DNA of 64,000 nucleotides from Rhodococcoides fascians A25f (lineage in GTDB: Bacteria; Actinomycetota; Actinomycetes; Mycobacteriales; Mycobacteriaceae): assembly GCF_000760935.2 (NCBI RefSeq), contig NZ_CP049744.1, positions 1,240,001-1,304,000 of the forward strand. Direction: 5' to 3'. Below the pieces are notes generated by a model, which did no database searches, was not told the DNA's origin, and saw only the letters and a list, made by a program, of their open reading frames with translations. Shown here one piece after another: positions 1-8,557 of this stretch (position 1 is the first letter of the stretch; the number at the start of each line of letters is the position of its first letter). A program made the position numbers and the translations under genes.

Positions 1-2118
1 AGCTGCGCTGCGGGCGTTCATCGCGAATGCTCCCAGCACACTGACCGTTGCGCCGACGGCGACGGCGAGCGCGGCGCGGGGGCCGCGAGATCCGGCCGAG
101 CCCCGGTCGTCGACCTCGGCCGGCAGCTTGCGCAGCACCAGCACGAAGACCACGAGGGTCAGGGTCTCGACGAGGAACTGGGTCAGGGCGAGGTCGGGTG
201 CACCGTGGATGGCGAAGATGACGCCGCAGCCGTAGCCGGTGAGTCCGACGAGGATGACGCTTGCCAGACGGTTTCGCATGACGGTTGCCCCGAGGCCACC
301 CGCGATCATGATCACTCCGATGACCAACTGGAGCGGGGTGTTCCACAGGGTGTACTCCAGGCCTGGCTTCTGCCCGACGATCAACACGATGATCGGCAGC
401 AGCACCAGGGTCAGCAGGATGGTGCCCTGGGTGAGGGGGAGCGAACCACGCTGCGTGGTGCCGGTGAGGCGGATGGACAGGGTGTCCATGGACTTGAGCA
501 CGTTGTCGTAGATGCGGTCGGCGTTGCCGAGCGGTGGGTGCTCGAACTTGAGTCGGTTGACCACACGATGGGCTATGAACAGCCCGACGCCGCCGGTGAC
601 GACGACGACGGTCAACGCCAGCGGCAGGTTGAACCCGTGCCAGAGCGCCAGGTGGTACGGCTCCTGCCCGTACGACGGCAGGGTGCGTGCGTAAGGGCTG
701 ACGATGTGGTCGACGATCGAGGACGCGAATCCCGCGACCAGGCCGAGAACCGCCAGGAATGCTGGCGCGGCCAGGAACAGCGCGGACGGCGCGTGCATGT
801 TCTTCACCGACGGGCTCGGACGCTTGAGCTGCTTGCGGCCGAACGCGCCCCAGACGAATCGGATGCTGTAGGTGACGGTGAGAATGGACCCGATCACCAA
901 GCCGGCGACGACGAGGGCGGCGACGGTCGGATCGAGCGTCGGAGTGCTGATCACCGCCGACAGGGCCGTCTCTTTGCCGACGAAACCGATCATCGGGGGC
1001 AGGCCGGCCATGCTGGCGGCAGCGAGCGCTGCGATGGCGGCGAGCCACGGGGCCTTCTTGCCGAGGTGGGCGAGCTTGCGAATGTCGCGCGTGCCGGTGG
1101 TGTGATCGACGATGCCCACGACCATGAACAGTGTTGCCTTGAACATCGCGTGCGCGATCACCATCGTCAGGCCGGCCAGCATGGCTTTTTCGGAGCCGAT
1201 GCCCACCAGCACCATCAGGAAGCCGAGCTGGCTGACGGTGCCGAACGCCAGGATGAGCTTGAGGTCGAAGGCACGCAGCGCGCGCCACCCGGCCAGGATC
1301 ATCGACAGCAGCCCCAAGCTGATGATGGTCGCGCGCCACGGACCCGAGTCGGCGAAACCCGGTGCGAGGCGCGCCACCAGGTAGATGCCGGCCTTCACCA
1401 TGGCCGCGGCGTGCAGGTAGCCGCTGACCGGTGTGGGGGCGGCCATGGCTCCGGGGAGCCAGAAGTGCATCGGCACGATGGCCGACTTGCTCAGCGCGCC
1501 GATGAGGATCAACACGATCGCCACGCCGGGCAGCCAGCCGCCCGGGGCGTTCGTGACTACCTCGGACAGGTTGTACGTGCCCGCGGCCTGGCCGAGGACG
1601 ATGATGCCCACCAACATCGCCAGCCCGCCTGCGGTGGTGACGAGCAGAGCCTGCGTGGCCGCACGCCTACTCGAGGCACGCTCGGCGTAGTGGCCGACGA
1701 GCAGGAACGACAGGACCGTCGTGATTTCCCAGAAGATGTAGAGCACCAGCATGTTGTCGCTGGTGATGAGGCCGAACATGGCACCGGAGAACGCGACCAT
1801 TTCGGCGGCGAACAGGCCGAGCCGTGGCTCGTCGTCCTCGAAGTAGCGGGCGCAGTAGAGCAGAATCAACGCGCCGATGCCCAGCACCAGCAACGACATG
1901 ATGGCGGCGAGGGAGTCGAACCGCATATCGATGTTCATCGACAGGCCGGGAACCCACTCGATACTCAGCTTCTGCTCTGTGTTCCAGTTGACGAACACCC
2001 AGATCAGACTCAGCAGGGGAACGAGTGCGAGCGGGAAGAAGGCAGTGCGACCCCACCACCGGACGAGGAGCGGGGCGAGCAGCGCGGCGGCGGTGTGCGC
2101 AAGAAGAATGGCGAGCAA
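1..2118 (-). CDS. mrpA: Na+/H+ antiporter MrpA-type subunit (3' end outside window)
   Basis: The reverse strand encodes at least 706 residues of a very hydrophobic protein related to complex I NuoL and MrpA, the large subunit of multi-subunit Mrp Na+/H+ antiporters. The proton-translocating core is visible, including the stretches FWEITTVLSFLLVGHY and HFWLPGAMAAPTPVSGYLHAA. The C-terminal part continues past the left edge. The start is TTG: an in-frame TGA lies two codons upstream, and a GGAG box sits 6 bases before the TTG. Other mrp genes would be expected beyond the left edge. The family is clear; whether an MrpB domain is fused at the missing end cannot be seen. Confidence 0.87.
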   Translation of the reverse strand, partial: MLAILLAHTAAALLAPLLVRWWGRTAFFPLALVPLLSLIWVFVNWNTEQKLSIEWVPGLSMNIDMRFDSLAAIMSLLVLGIGALILLYCARYFEDDEPRLGLFAAEMVAFSGAMFGLITSDNMLVLYIFWEITTVLSFLLVGHYAERASSRRAATQALLVTTAGGLAMLVGIIVLGQAAGTYNLSEVVTNAPGGWLPGVAIVLILIGALSKSAIVPMHFWLPGAMAAPTPVSGYLHAAAMVKAGIYLVARLAPGFADSGPWRATIISLGLLSMILAGWRALRAFDLKLILAFGTVSQLGFLMVLVGIGSEKAMLAGLTMVIAHAMFKATLFMVVGIVDHTTGTRDIRKLAHLGKKAPWLAAIAALAAASMAGLPPMIGFVGKETALSAVISTPTLDPTVAALVVAGLVIGSILTVTYSIRFVWGAFGRKQLKRPSPSVKNMHAPSALFLAAPAFLAVLGLVAGFASSIVDHIVSPYARTLPSYGQEPYHLALWHGFNLPLALTVVVVTGGVGLFIAHRVVNRLKFEHPPLGNADRIYDNVLKSMDTLSIRLTGTTQRGSLPLTQGTILLTLVLLPIIVLIVGQKPGLEYTLWNTPLQLVIGVIMIAGGLGATVMRNRLASVILVGLTGYGCGVIFAIHGAPDLALTQFLVETLTLVVFVLVLRKLPAEVDDRGSAGSRGPRAALAVAVGATVSVLGAFAMNARSAA

Positions 2119-2344
2119 AAATCACTCCGTCGTCTCGGGTCGCATCGGCTGCGGGGCCGAGGCGGTGGTCGTAGGGCGGCGATGAGTAGGGTTTTGAAAT
2201 CTGTGTGAAATTCGACCTATGGCTTTGAGAAATAACGAACCGGCCACCGAACGGTGGCACCTCGGTTGTCGGATTCCATCCTACTTTGCATGGTCGACGG
2301 CGGACCCAGCGGTACAAATCGGACGTATCTCGGAAAGAGGAACT

Positions 2345-2761
2345 ATGCCCGCGAACGGTGAGAGGCTCATTCGGACGGCCGGGTTGGCCTACGTTCGAGA
2401 CCGTCGCATGATCCAGGCGCGATCGGTCGGCAAATCCGCGTTCTACATGGCGGGCGGCAAGATCGACCCCGGTGAGACGGCAGAGCAGGCATTGCACCGG
2501 GAGATCAGAGAAGAACTGGACGTCGCAGTGATCGATGCTCGTCTCCTCGGAGTGTTCGAGTGCGAGGCCTGGGGACATCCGACGGGAACACCGCTCGAGA
2601 TCACCTGCTTTCTGGCCGATCTGGTCGGCGAACCGTCGCCGACCAGCGAAATTGCCGAGATCAGGTACTTCACCCGGGACGAGTACGCCGCGATGCCCGA
2701 CGTCGCTCCGGGGTCACTGATGGTGTTCGACCGAATGAAAGCACTCGATTTGATCGACTGA
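2345..2761 (+). CDS. Nudix hydrolase
   Basis: A 138-residue protein that should cleave a nucleoside-diphosphate-linked compound. The Nudix box is present near residues 37-60: GGKIDPGE, seven residues, then REIREEL. The glycine usually found near the end of the box is Asp here. The ATG start is preceded by GAAAGAGGAA at normal spacing; the open frame continues upstream but has no better ribosome site. It is divergent from the MrpA gene. The substrate cannot be told from sequence. Confidence 0.88.
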   Translation: MPANGERLIRTAGLAYVRDRRMIQARSVGKSAFYMAGGKIDPGETAEQALHREIREELDVAVIDARLLGVFECEAWGHPTGTPLEITCFLADLVGEPSPTSEIAEIRYFTRDEYAAMPDVAPGSLMVFDRMKALDLID

Positions 2762-2782
2762 AGCAGGTACGTTGGTCAGTGA

Positions 2783-2798
2783 GAGAACGTACGTTCTC
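2783..2798. promoter_or_regulatory. 16-bp perfect palindrome, candidate operator
   Basis: GAGAACGTACGTTCTC is a perfect inverted repeat with no spacer. It lies 24 bases before the start codon of the PEP-mutase-family gene, where a repressor could cover the promoter or leader. Spacer-free palindromes of this size are typical of TetR-family operators, but no regulator gene is adjacent, so the cognate protein is unknown. Confidence 0.45.
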
Positions 2799-2822
2799 CA
2801 CAGCCACCGCGAAGGAGTCTCC

Positions 2823-3575
2823 ATGACTGATCTGTCCCAGAAAGCCACCACCCTGCTCGAGCTGCACAAGCCGGGCAACCCGGTCGTGTTGCCGACCGTG
2901 TGGGACGCCTGGTCCGCCAACCTGGCCGTGTCCGCGGGCTTCACCGCGCTGACCGTCGGTAGCCACCCGGTCTCGGACTCCATCGGCAAGCCGGACAACG
3001 AGGGCATCACCTTCGACGAACTCCTCGCCCGCATCACGCAGATCTCCGGAGCCGTCGACGCACCGCTCTCGGTCGACATCGAATCCGGCTACGGCGAGGA
3101 CCCCAAGCGCCTGATCGACGGACTGATCTCCGCCGGAGCGGTCGGCCTCAACATCGAGGACACCGTCCACAGCGAGGGCGGACGCCTCCGTGAAGCACAG
3201 GAGCACGCCGACCTCGTCGGAGCACTGCGCGCGGCGTCGGACGCCACCGACGTGCACGTGGTCATCAACGCCCGCACCGACCTGTTCGTCAAGGAGATCG
3301 GCGACGAGAACGATCGCGTCGACCGCGCCATCGCGCGTCTGAAGCTGGCCGCCGATGCCGGAGCCGACTCGCTCTACCCTGTCGGCTTCCACAACGACGC
3401 CGACTACAAGCGTCTGGCCGAGGAACTCCCGCTGCCGATCAACGCCATTGCCAACCCCGCCGAGGGCGATCTCTCGCACTTCGCATCCCTCGGTGTCGGT
3501 CGCATCAGCTTCGGGCCGATCTTCCAGATGGTGCTCGCCAAGCGCGCCGAAGAGGTCCTCGCGCGCTGGAAGTGA
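2823..3575 (+). CDS. Isocitrate lyase/PEP mutase superfamily protein
   Basis: A 250-residue TIM-barrel protein of the isocitrate lyase/phosphoenolpyruvate phosphonomutase superfamily. The metal-binding region reads SVDIESGYG and is followed by GLNIEDT. The KKCGH cysteine motif of true isocitrate lyase is absent, so a carboxyphosphonoenolpyruvate-mutase-like or oxaloacetate-decarboxylase-like activity is more likely. The start ATG has a strong GAAGGAG site. The gene follows the Nudix gene by 61 bases, and the gap holds a perfect 16-bp palindrome. Its 3' end abuts a dispersed palindromic repeat. Confidence 0.85.
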   Translation: MTDLSQKATTLLELHKPGNPVVLPTVWDAWSANLAVSAGFTALTVGSHPVSDSIGKPDNEGITFDELLARITQISGAVDAPLSVDIESGYGEDPKRLIDGLISAGAVGLNIEDTVHSEGGRLREAQEHADLVGALRAASDATDVHVVINARTDLFVKEIGDENDRVDRAIARLKLAADAGADSLYPVGFHNDADYKRLAEELPLPINAIANPAEGDLSHFASLGVGRISFGPIFQMVLAKRAEEVLARWK

Positions 3576-3592
3576 GAGCGGCTTCGCCGCAG

Positions 3593-3632
3593 GTGAGCGG
3601 AAACTCGTAGCCCGCTACGAGCTTCCGCTCAC
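3593..3632. repeat. Dispersed palindromic repeat, copy 1
   Basis: Two 18-base arms, GTGAGCGGAAACTCGTAG and CTACGAGCTTCCGCTCAC, are separated by CCCG and pair at 17 of 18 positions. The element lies between two convergent genes and could act as a bidirectional terminator. Its right arm contains the stop codon of the ATPase gene (bases 3629-3631). A related copy lies at 8496-8535, so it belongs to a dispersed family. Confidence 0.75.
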
Positions 3633-5809
3633 GACCCGTAGGCCCGCAGATGCGCCACCTGGTCGGGATCGAGTGACGGCTTGACCGTCGCCCGAGCGGT
3701 GGCGACATCGGCGGCCGTGACGGCCGCGGCATCCATCGACCGACGCATCGCCGTCAAGGCCGCCTCGCGCAGCAGCGCCGCGCAATCGGCGGCGGAGTAG
3801 CCGTCGAGATCGCGGGCGAGAGATTCCAGATCGACGTCCTCGGCCAGTGGAATGGACTTGCCCGACGCCTTCAGGATGTCCACCCGGGCATCGGAATCCG
3901 GCGGCGGCACGAACACCAGACGCTCGAGTCGGCCGGGCCGCAGCAGGGCCGGGTCGATCAGATCGGGCCGGTTGGTTGCTCCCAGTACCACCACGTCGCG
4001 TAACGGTTCGACGCCGTCGAGCTCGGTCAGCAGCGCTGCCACGACCCGATCGCCGACGCCCGAATCCGAGCTCTGCCCGCGTCGGGGAACGAGCGCATCG
4101 ACCTCGTCGAGAAAGATGAGCGACGGCGCAGAATCGCGGGCTCGCTGAAAGAGCTCTCGCACAGCCTTTTCCGAGGAGCCGACCCACTTGTCCATCAGCT
4201 CTGCGCCTTTGACCGAGTGCACGCTGAGCTGGCCGGAGCTGGCGAGAGCGCGCACGAGGAATGTCTTGCCGCACCCGGGTGGACCGTAGAGCAGCACACC
4301 GCGCGGCGGTTCGATTCCCAAGCGCGCGAACGAATCCGGATGCCGAAGCGGCCACAGCACGGCCTCGGTGAGTGCCTGCTTGGTCTCGACCATGTCGCCG
4401 ACGTCCTCGAGGGACAGGCTGCCGATCGCGAGCTCCTCACTGCCCGAACGCGACAGCGGGCGGATCACTTGCAGAGCGCCCACCAGATCGTCCTGAGTCA
4501 ACGAGGCTGCGGCCGAGTTCTCCGACGCGCGGGCTGCGGCACGCAACGCCGCCTCACGCGTCAGTGCAGCGAGATCTGCGACCACGAAACCCGGTGTCCG
4601 TGAAGCGATCTCGACAAGATCGACGTCATCCTGCGGCACCTTCTTCAGCAGGTGTTCGAGCAATCCCTTGCGGCCGGCGGCGTCGGGCAGGGTGAGCGTG
4701 AGCTCGCGATCGCACAGGTCCTGGCCCCGTAGTCGTGCGTCGGTGGCCTCGGGATGCGCGGTCGTCGCGATCAGGGCCAGACCCGGAGTGTCGACGGCCC
4801 GGCGCAGCACGTCGAGCACGAAGGTCGACGCCGGTTCGGGATCGGACGGCAACAGTGCGTCGACGTCTGTGATCATCAGAACCCCGGAGCCGGCGAGTTC
4901 GTCCACCGCCGCAGTGACGCGCTCGACGCGAGCGGACGCCTCGAGTGCGCCGATCGACGGACCGTCCAGTACCACGCAGGCTCGCTCGGCGATCACCGCG
5001 CGGGCCAGCGTGGCCTTGCCCACCCCACCCGGCCCGGTGATCAGCACTCCCAGATGTGGCGATGCGCCGAGTGTGGCCAGTAGTTCCGATTCGTCCAAGG
5101 CGAGACGCAGCCACTCGGTCAGCTTTGCCGACTGTGCGCTCACGCCCACCAGATCAGCCGCGCTCACTCGTGGGGGAGCAGCCCTCGGGATGTGTACCGA
5201 CGCGGATTGTGTTGTGCCGGAAGCGGCCACGGTGCCGGTCCCCCAACTCACCGCCGAGTTGGGCTGAACACTCACCGGCCCACCCGACGGGTCGACGGCG
5301 GAGACCGTCAACAGTTCGGTGGTCCAGGCAACCCCGAACGTCCTCGACAGCGCTTGCGTCGCCGAACTCGTCGACGTGCCGGGGCCCAGATCGCGGGGGA
5401 GCAGAGATACCGTGTCGCCCACCGTCAACACCTTGCCGAGCAACGCTTGTCGCAGGGTGGCGTCGGAGATGGAACCGGTGGCGAGCGCGGAGCCGGTCAC
5501 CGTAACGGTCTTGGCACCGTAGACGGTGACGGGCGCGACTGCGACAGTGGCATTTTCGCGCAAGCCGGCATTGGAGAGAGTGACATCGTCCAGCAGTGCC
5601 GTGCCCTGCGGTGATCCCTCGGGAGCCGCAGCGACGACGGCCGCAGTACGCCGAGAACCGATGAGCGCCAACGCATCCCACTCCCGCAGGCCGAGAGCGG
5701 CGAGCACTTCCGGATGCAGTCGAACGACACCGCGTCTGGCGTCGGCCGCCGAGGTATTCAGGCGAGCGGTGAGAACGAGCTCAGGCGTCGTCGAGCGAGA
5801 TTCGGTCAC
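3629..5809 (-). CDS. Cdc48/VCP-like AAA+ ATPase with degenerate first module
   Basis: A 726-residue protein with a Cdc48 N-like region (about 8-140) and two AAA+ modules. The second module is canonical: Walker A GPPGCGKT near 509-516, Walker B LIFLDEVD near 564-571, then ATNRPDLIDPALLRPGR. The first is degenerate: Walker A ends GKA instead of GKT/S (near 259-267), and the Walker B region reads MITDVDAL, without the catalytic Glu. The start is GTG. It lies just downstream of pssA and psd, the same order as Rv0437c-Rv0436c-Rv0435c in M. tuberculosis. The likely role is ATP-driven unfolding or remodelling; the substrate is unknown. Confidence 0.9.
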   Translation of the reverse strand: MTESRSTTPELVLTARLNTSAADARRGVVRLHPEVLAALGLREWDALALIGSRRTAAVVAAAPEGSPQGTALLDDVTLSNAGLRENATVAVAPVTVYGAKTVTVTGSALATGSISDATLRQALLGKVLTVGDTVSLLPRDLGPGTSTSSATQALSRTFGVAWTTELLTVSAVDPSGGPVSVQPNSAVSWGTGTVAASGTTQSASVHIPRAAPPRVSAADLVGVSAQSAKLTEWLRLALDESELLATLGASPHLGVLITGPGGVGKATLARAVIAERACVVLDGPSIGALEASARVERVTAAVDELAGSGVLMITDVDALLPSDPEPASTFVLDVLRRAVDTPGLALIATTAHPEATDARLRGQDLCDRELTLTLPDAAGRKGLLEHLLKKVPQDDVDLVEIASRTPGFVVADLAALTREAALRAAARASENSAAASLTQDDLVGALQVIRPLSRSGSEELAIGSLSLEDVGDMVETKQALTEAVLWPLRHPDSFARLGIEPPRGVLLYGPPGCGKTFLVRALASSGQLSVHSVKGAELMDKWVGSSEKAVRELFQRARDSAPSLIFLDEVDALVPRRGQSSDSGVGDRVVAALLTELDGVEPLRDVVVLGATNRPDLIDPALLRPGRLERLVFVPPPDSDARVDILKASGKSIPLAEDVDLESLARDLDGYSAADCAALLREAALTAMRRSMDAAAVTAADVATARATVKPSLDPDQVAHLRAYGS

Positions 5810-5867
5810 ACACCCAACCTACTGGGGTCATTCCGCAGGCTCCACTACCGACATTGGCTGCGAGGCG

Positions 5868-6722
5868 TCAACTACGAGGCCGACGCAGTCCCAGACGAGC
5901 CTGCGACCGCCGATTGTTACCCGGCGCGCGTCGGATGGCCCGTCGCTCCGCGCGGCGCTCGGCCGGCTTGGCGTCCCACGTGTACGGGCGCGCGGCAGTC
6001 CAGCGTTGTGATCGCACCGCGAACGGGATGTGGACCAGGTAGGCCAGCACCAATCCCATCAGGAGAACCAGCGGGAAGGTGATGAGCGCGGCGGCGAGCA
6101 GAGCCACCAGAACCAGCAGGATGGCCGCCAGTCGAGGCGGGACCGACACCGTCTTGAGCGCGAGGGTGGGGATGCGGCTGACGATGAGAGCCGCGGTGAC
6201 GATCGACCATCCGGCGACGACGTAGAACGACGCCCACCAGCCGTCGCCGAATTCCTCGAATGCGGCGATCGGGGCCAGCGCGATGAGTGCCCCGGCGGGT
6301 GCGGGAACGCCGGTGAAGTATTCGCGAGCGTACGCGGGGGTGTCGTCCTCGTCGAGCAAGGTGTTGAAGCGGGCGAGCCGGAGAACGATGCTCACCGCGT
6401 AGACCAGTGCGACGATCCAGCCGCCGCTGCTGCCTTCGAGCAACGTCACGTACAAGACCAGCGCCGGGGCGACGCCGAACGAGATGGCGTCGGACAGCGA
6501 GTCCAGTTCGGCACCGATCTTGCTGGTGGCGTCGAGCAGACGCGCGATTCGCCCGTCCAACGCGTCGAGAATGGCGGCGGCACCGATCATGGCGAGTGCG
6601 GTGCCGAGCTGACCGTCGAGGGCGAACTTGACCGCGGACAGGCCGGAGCACAGCGCGAGAATCGTGACGACGGACGGGAGCAGACGGATGGCAGCAGGCG
6701 GCTTGGCGCGTCTGGTGATCAT
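5868..6722 (-). CDS. pssA: CDP-diacylglycerol--serine O-phosphatidyltransferase
   Basis: A 284-residue integral membrane enzyme that makes phosphatidylserine from CDP-diacylglycerol and serine. The CDP-alcohol phosphotransferase signature is intact: D56-G57, A60-R61, G70, D74, D78. Several membrane helices follow, and the C-terminal tail is Arg-rich. The open frame runs far upstream through psd, but the ATG chosen is 8 bases after the psd stop, consistent with coupled expression. Its product is the substrate of the upstream psd gene. Confidence 0.93.
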   Translation of the reverse strand: MITRRAKPPAAIRLLPSVVTILALCSGLSAVKFALDGQLGTALAMIGAAAILDALDGRIARLLDATSKIGAELDSLSDAISFGVAPALVLYVTLLEGSSGGWIVALVYAVSIVLRLARFNTLLDEDDTPAYAREYFTGVPAPAGALIALAPIAAFEEFGDGWWASFYVVAGWSIVTAALIVSRIPTLALKTVSVPPRLAAILLVLVALLAAALITFPLVLLMGLVLAYLVHIPFAVRSQRWTAARPYTWDAKPAERRAERRAIRRAPGNNRRSQARLGLRRPRS

Positions 6723-6730
6723 GTCGGCGT

Positions 6731-7447
6731 CTACTGCGACAGCTCGGCGAGGACCGTCTCGGCACCGACTGCGCGTTGGCCGCGCTCGACCAGCAAGGTC
6801 GTGCCCGCGGGGAAGTAGGTGTCGACGCGTGAGCCGAATCGGATCAGGCCGTACGTGTCGCCGATCGAGAGCGTATCGCCCACCTTGGCGTTGTTGATGA
6901 TGCGTCGCGCGATGAGGCCGGCGATCTGCACGACGGCGACGTCCTGGCCGGAGTCGGTCCTGATGTGCATGCTGTTGCGTTCGTTGACTTCGCTGGCCTC
7001 GGCGAGATCGGCGGATTTGAACTGGCCGCGGCGATGAACGACCTCCATCACTCGGCCGCCGACGGGAACACGCTGTACGTGCACGTCCAGGACCGAGAGG
7101 AAGATGCTCACGCGCGGGACCGGCTCGGAGCCGAGATCGAGCTCGGCCGGCGGGACCGCAGTATCGACGAGGGTGACGAGGCCGTCGGCGGGAGCGACGA
7201 CGACTCCGGGGCGGTTCGGCGGCACCCGTGATGGGTGGCGGAAGAAGGTGGCGCAGGCTCCGGCGGCGACGAGTCCGGCATTGCGAACCCACTTCGAGCG
7301 GCGGCCGAGCACTGCAACTGCGAGCGGACCACCGACGAACGGAAGCCCTGCGGGGTGTAGCGGTGGAACCGTTTCACGGACCAAGTCGACGATGTGAGCC
7401 ACTCCGGTGCGGGGCGGTTGACCAATCGGGGCGGGACGGCGTGCCAC
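6731..7447 (-). CDS. psd: Phosphatidylserine decarboxylase
   Basis: A 238-residue proenzyme that decarboxylates phosphatidylserine to phosphatidylethanolamine. The self-cleavage Gly-Ser is visible in RFGSR (G205-S206), where the serine would become the pyruvoyl group. Length and motif fit the short actinobacterial type. The start is GTG, preceded by GAGGAG at good spacing. It is the first gene of the psd-pssA-ATPase group, which gives a complete route from CDP-diacylglycerol to phosphatidylethanolamine. Confidence 0.93.
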   Translation of the reverse strand: MARRPAPIGQPPRTGVAHIVDLVRETVPPLHPAGLPFVGGPLAVAVLGRRSKWVRNAGLVAAGACATFFRHPSRVPPNRPGVVVAPADGLVTLVDTAVPPAELDLGSEPVPRVSIFLSVLDVHVQRVPVGGRVMEVVHRRGQFKSADLAEASEVNERNSMHIRTDSGQDVAVVQIAGLIARRIINNAKVGDTLSIGDTYGLIRFGSRVDTYFPAGTTLLVERGQRAVGAETVLAELSQ

Positions 7448-7580
7448 GGTCTCCTCTAACTTTTCGTCGGACAGGGGTTGGCATGTCGTGGTGCTGGAAG
7501 CAGTCGAGGCGCAGACGCACGACTGCCGAGGCCCTCACAGCGTACGTGAGGTGCCCCGGCAGTCGGGAGCTGCGAGTCGA

Positions 7581-7850
7581 TCAGACGCGGCTGCGACCTG
7601 TCACGAGCTTGACCAGGAACAGCAAGATGCATGCGCCCAGGATGCAGGTGATGAAGCTGAAGATCAGTCCGCCACCTTCGACGTCGACGCCGAAGACCTT
7701 GAGCAGGTATCCACCGATGAGGCCGCCGATGATGCCGACGACGATGTTCAGGATGATGCCCATCTGAGCATCGGTCTTCATGATCTTGCTGCCGATCCAA
7801 CCTGCGAGTCCGCCGATGATGATCCAGCCGATGATTCCGAGACCCAACAT
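7581..7850 (-). CDS. GlsB/YeaQ/YmgE family membrane protein
   Basis: An 89-residue protein with three predicted membrane segments, rich in Gly and Ile, typical of the transglycosylase-associated GlsB/YeaQ/YmgE family. The early GGLAGWIGSKIM stretch matches the family pattern. Such proteins are commonly stress-induced and their biochemical role is not settled. A sigma-B/F-like promoter lies about 50 bases upstream. It precedes psd by 133 bases but probably forms its own unit. Confidence 0.85.
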   Translation of the reverse strand: MLGLGIIGWIIIGGLAGWIGSKIMKTDAQMGIILNIVVGIIGGLIGGYLLKVFGVDVEGGGLIFSFITCILGACILLFLVKLVTGRSRV

Positions 7851-7898
7851 ATGTTGCCCCCACTTTCCGTTCGTGTCGTTTGCTTGTCGAAACGCCGG

Positions 7899-7924
7899 AT
7901 GCCCGAGGGAAACAAACCTGAAAC
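7899..7924 (-). promoter_or_regulatory. Putative sigma-B/F-type stress promoter of the GlsB-like gene
   Basis: On the reverse strand GTTT, 16 bases, then GGGCAT. This is one base from the GTTT-N(14-17)-GGGTAT pattern recognised by actinobacterial stress sigma factors SigB/SigF. The predicted start would give a leader of about 40 bases before the GlsB-like gene. The same architecture with the same 16-base spacer occurs before the DUF1206 gene. Confidence 0.45.
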
Positions 7925-7938
7925 CTTCCTGAGAAGAA

Positions 7939-8403
7939 TTATTTTTTTACCAGCTTCTCGCTCTCGACCTTGATGCGGCGCAGGGTGCTGTTCATGCCCT
8001 CGACGAGTTCGACGTCGAACTGGTCGATGCCGCCGAGGATGCGCTTGACCAGCAACGACGACACCGTCGACGTGCCGCTGGGTGCCTCCCGCTTCTCGAC
8101 GACGGTGGTTCCGGTGGCGGTGGGGGTCAGGGTGTAGGACCAGATCGTCTTGTTCTCGACGACGCGAAACGCGAGTTCACGATTGGGCTCGAAAGTGACG
8201 ACCTTGGACGTCGTCGGCCAGACGAGCAGGCCCTTGCGGTTGACGTTGAGCGTCTTGGTGCCCTTGCCGACCGGTCCGCCGAGGACCTTCATCTTCTTGC
8301 ACTGCGGGCTCCATTCGCCCATGCGCTGGAGGTCGGAGACGATCGACCAGACCGTCTCGGGGCTCGCGGCGATATCGATCGTGGCTTCGAGAGTCCTGCT
8401 CAA
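7939..8403 (-). CDS. SRPBCC family protein
   Basis: A 154-residue START/Bet v1-like (polyketide cyclase/dehydrase) protein. The N-terminal pattern ATIDIAASPETVWSIVSDL and the following GEWSPQC are typical of the fold, which encloses a hydrophobic ligand cavity. The start is TTG, supported by GGAGG six bases upstream. The gene ends in an A-rich run that encodes the last lysines and the TAA stop. The ligand and function are unknown. Confidence 0.82.
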   Translation of the reverse strand: MSRTLEATIDIAASPETVWSIVSDLQRMGEWSPQCKKMKVLGGPVGKGTKTLNVNRKGLLVWPTTSKVVTFEPNRELAFRVVENKTIWSYTLTPTATGTTVVEKREAPSGTSTVSSLLVKRILGGIDQFDVELVEGMNSTLRRIKVESEKLVKK

Positions 8404-8495
8404 CGTGGGCCTCCAATTGGTCGTGGTACGTGCAACTGACTGTCACATACAATCGTGCGCATCCTATGTGTCAGCGGACACAATTGGCCAGCTAG

Positions 8496-8535
8496 GTGAG
8501 CGGAACTTCGTACCCTGCTACGAGTTACCGCTCAC
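8496..8535. repeat. Dispersed palindromic repeat, copy 2
   Basis: An imperfect inverted repeat with outer arms GTGAGCGG and CCGCTCAC. Read on the reverse strand, its left arm GTGAGCGGTAACTCGTAG matches the left arm of copy 1 at 17 of 18 bases, so the two elements are related by descent. It sits 3' of the DUF1206 gene, next to a local duplication of TGCGAGCGAAGCGAGC at about 8536-8577. Confidence 0.7.
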
Positions 8536-8557
8536 CTGCGAGCGAAGCGAGCTCCAC

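Noticed and set aside
205..2208. 667-codon forward frame
   Set aside because: It is the shadow of the MrpA-type gene: the reverse-strand translation is a continuous membrane protein with family motifs, whereas this frame is low-complexity Asp/Glu/Arg/His-rich.
6723..7292. Upstream extension of the pssA frame
   Set aside because: The extension lies entirely within psd in another frame and is Arg-rich noise; the ATG after the psd stop is preferred.
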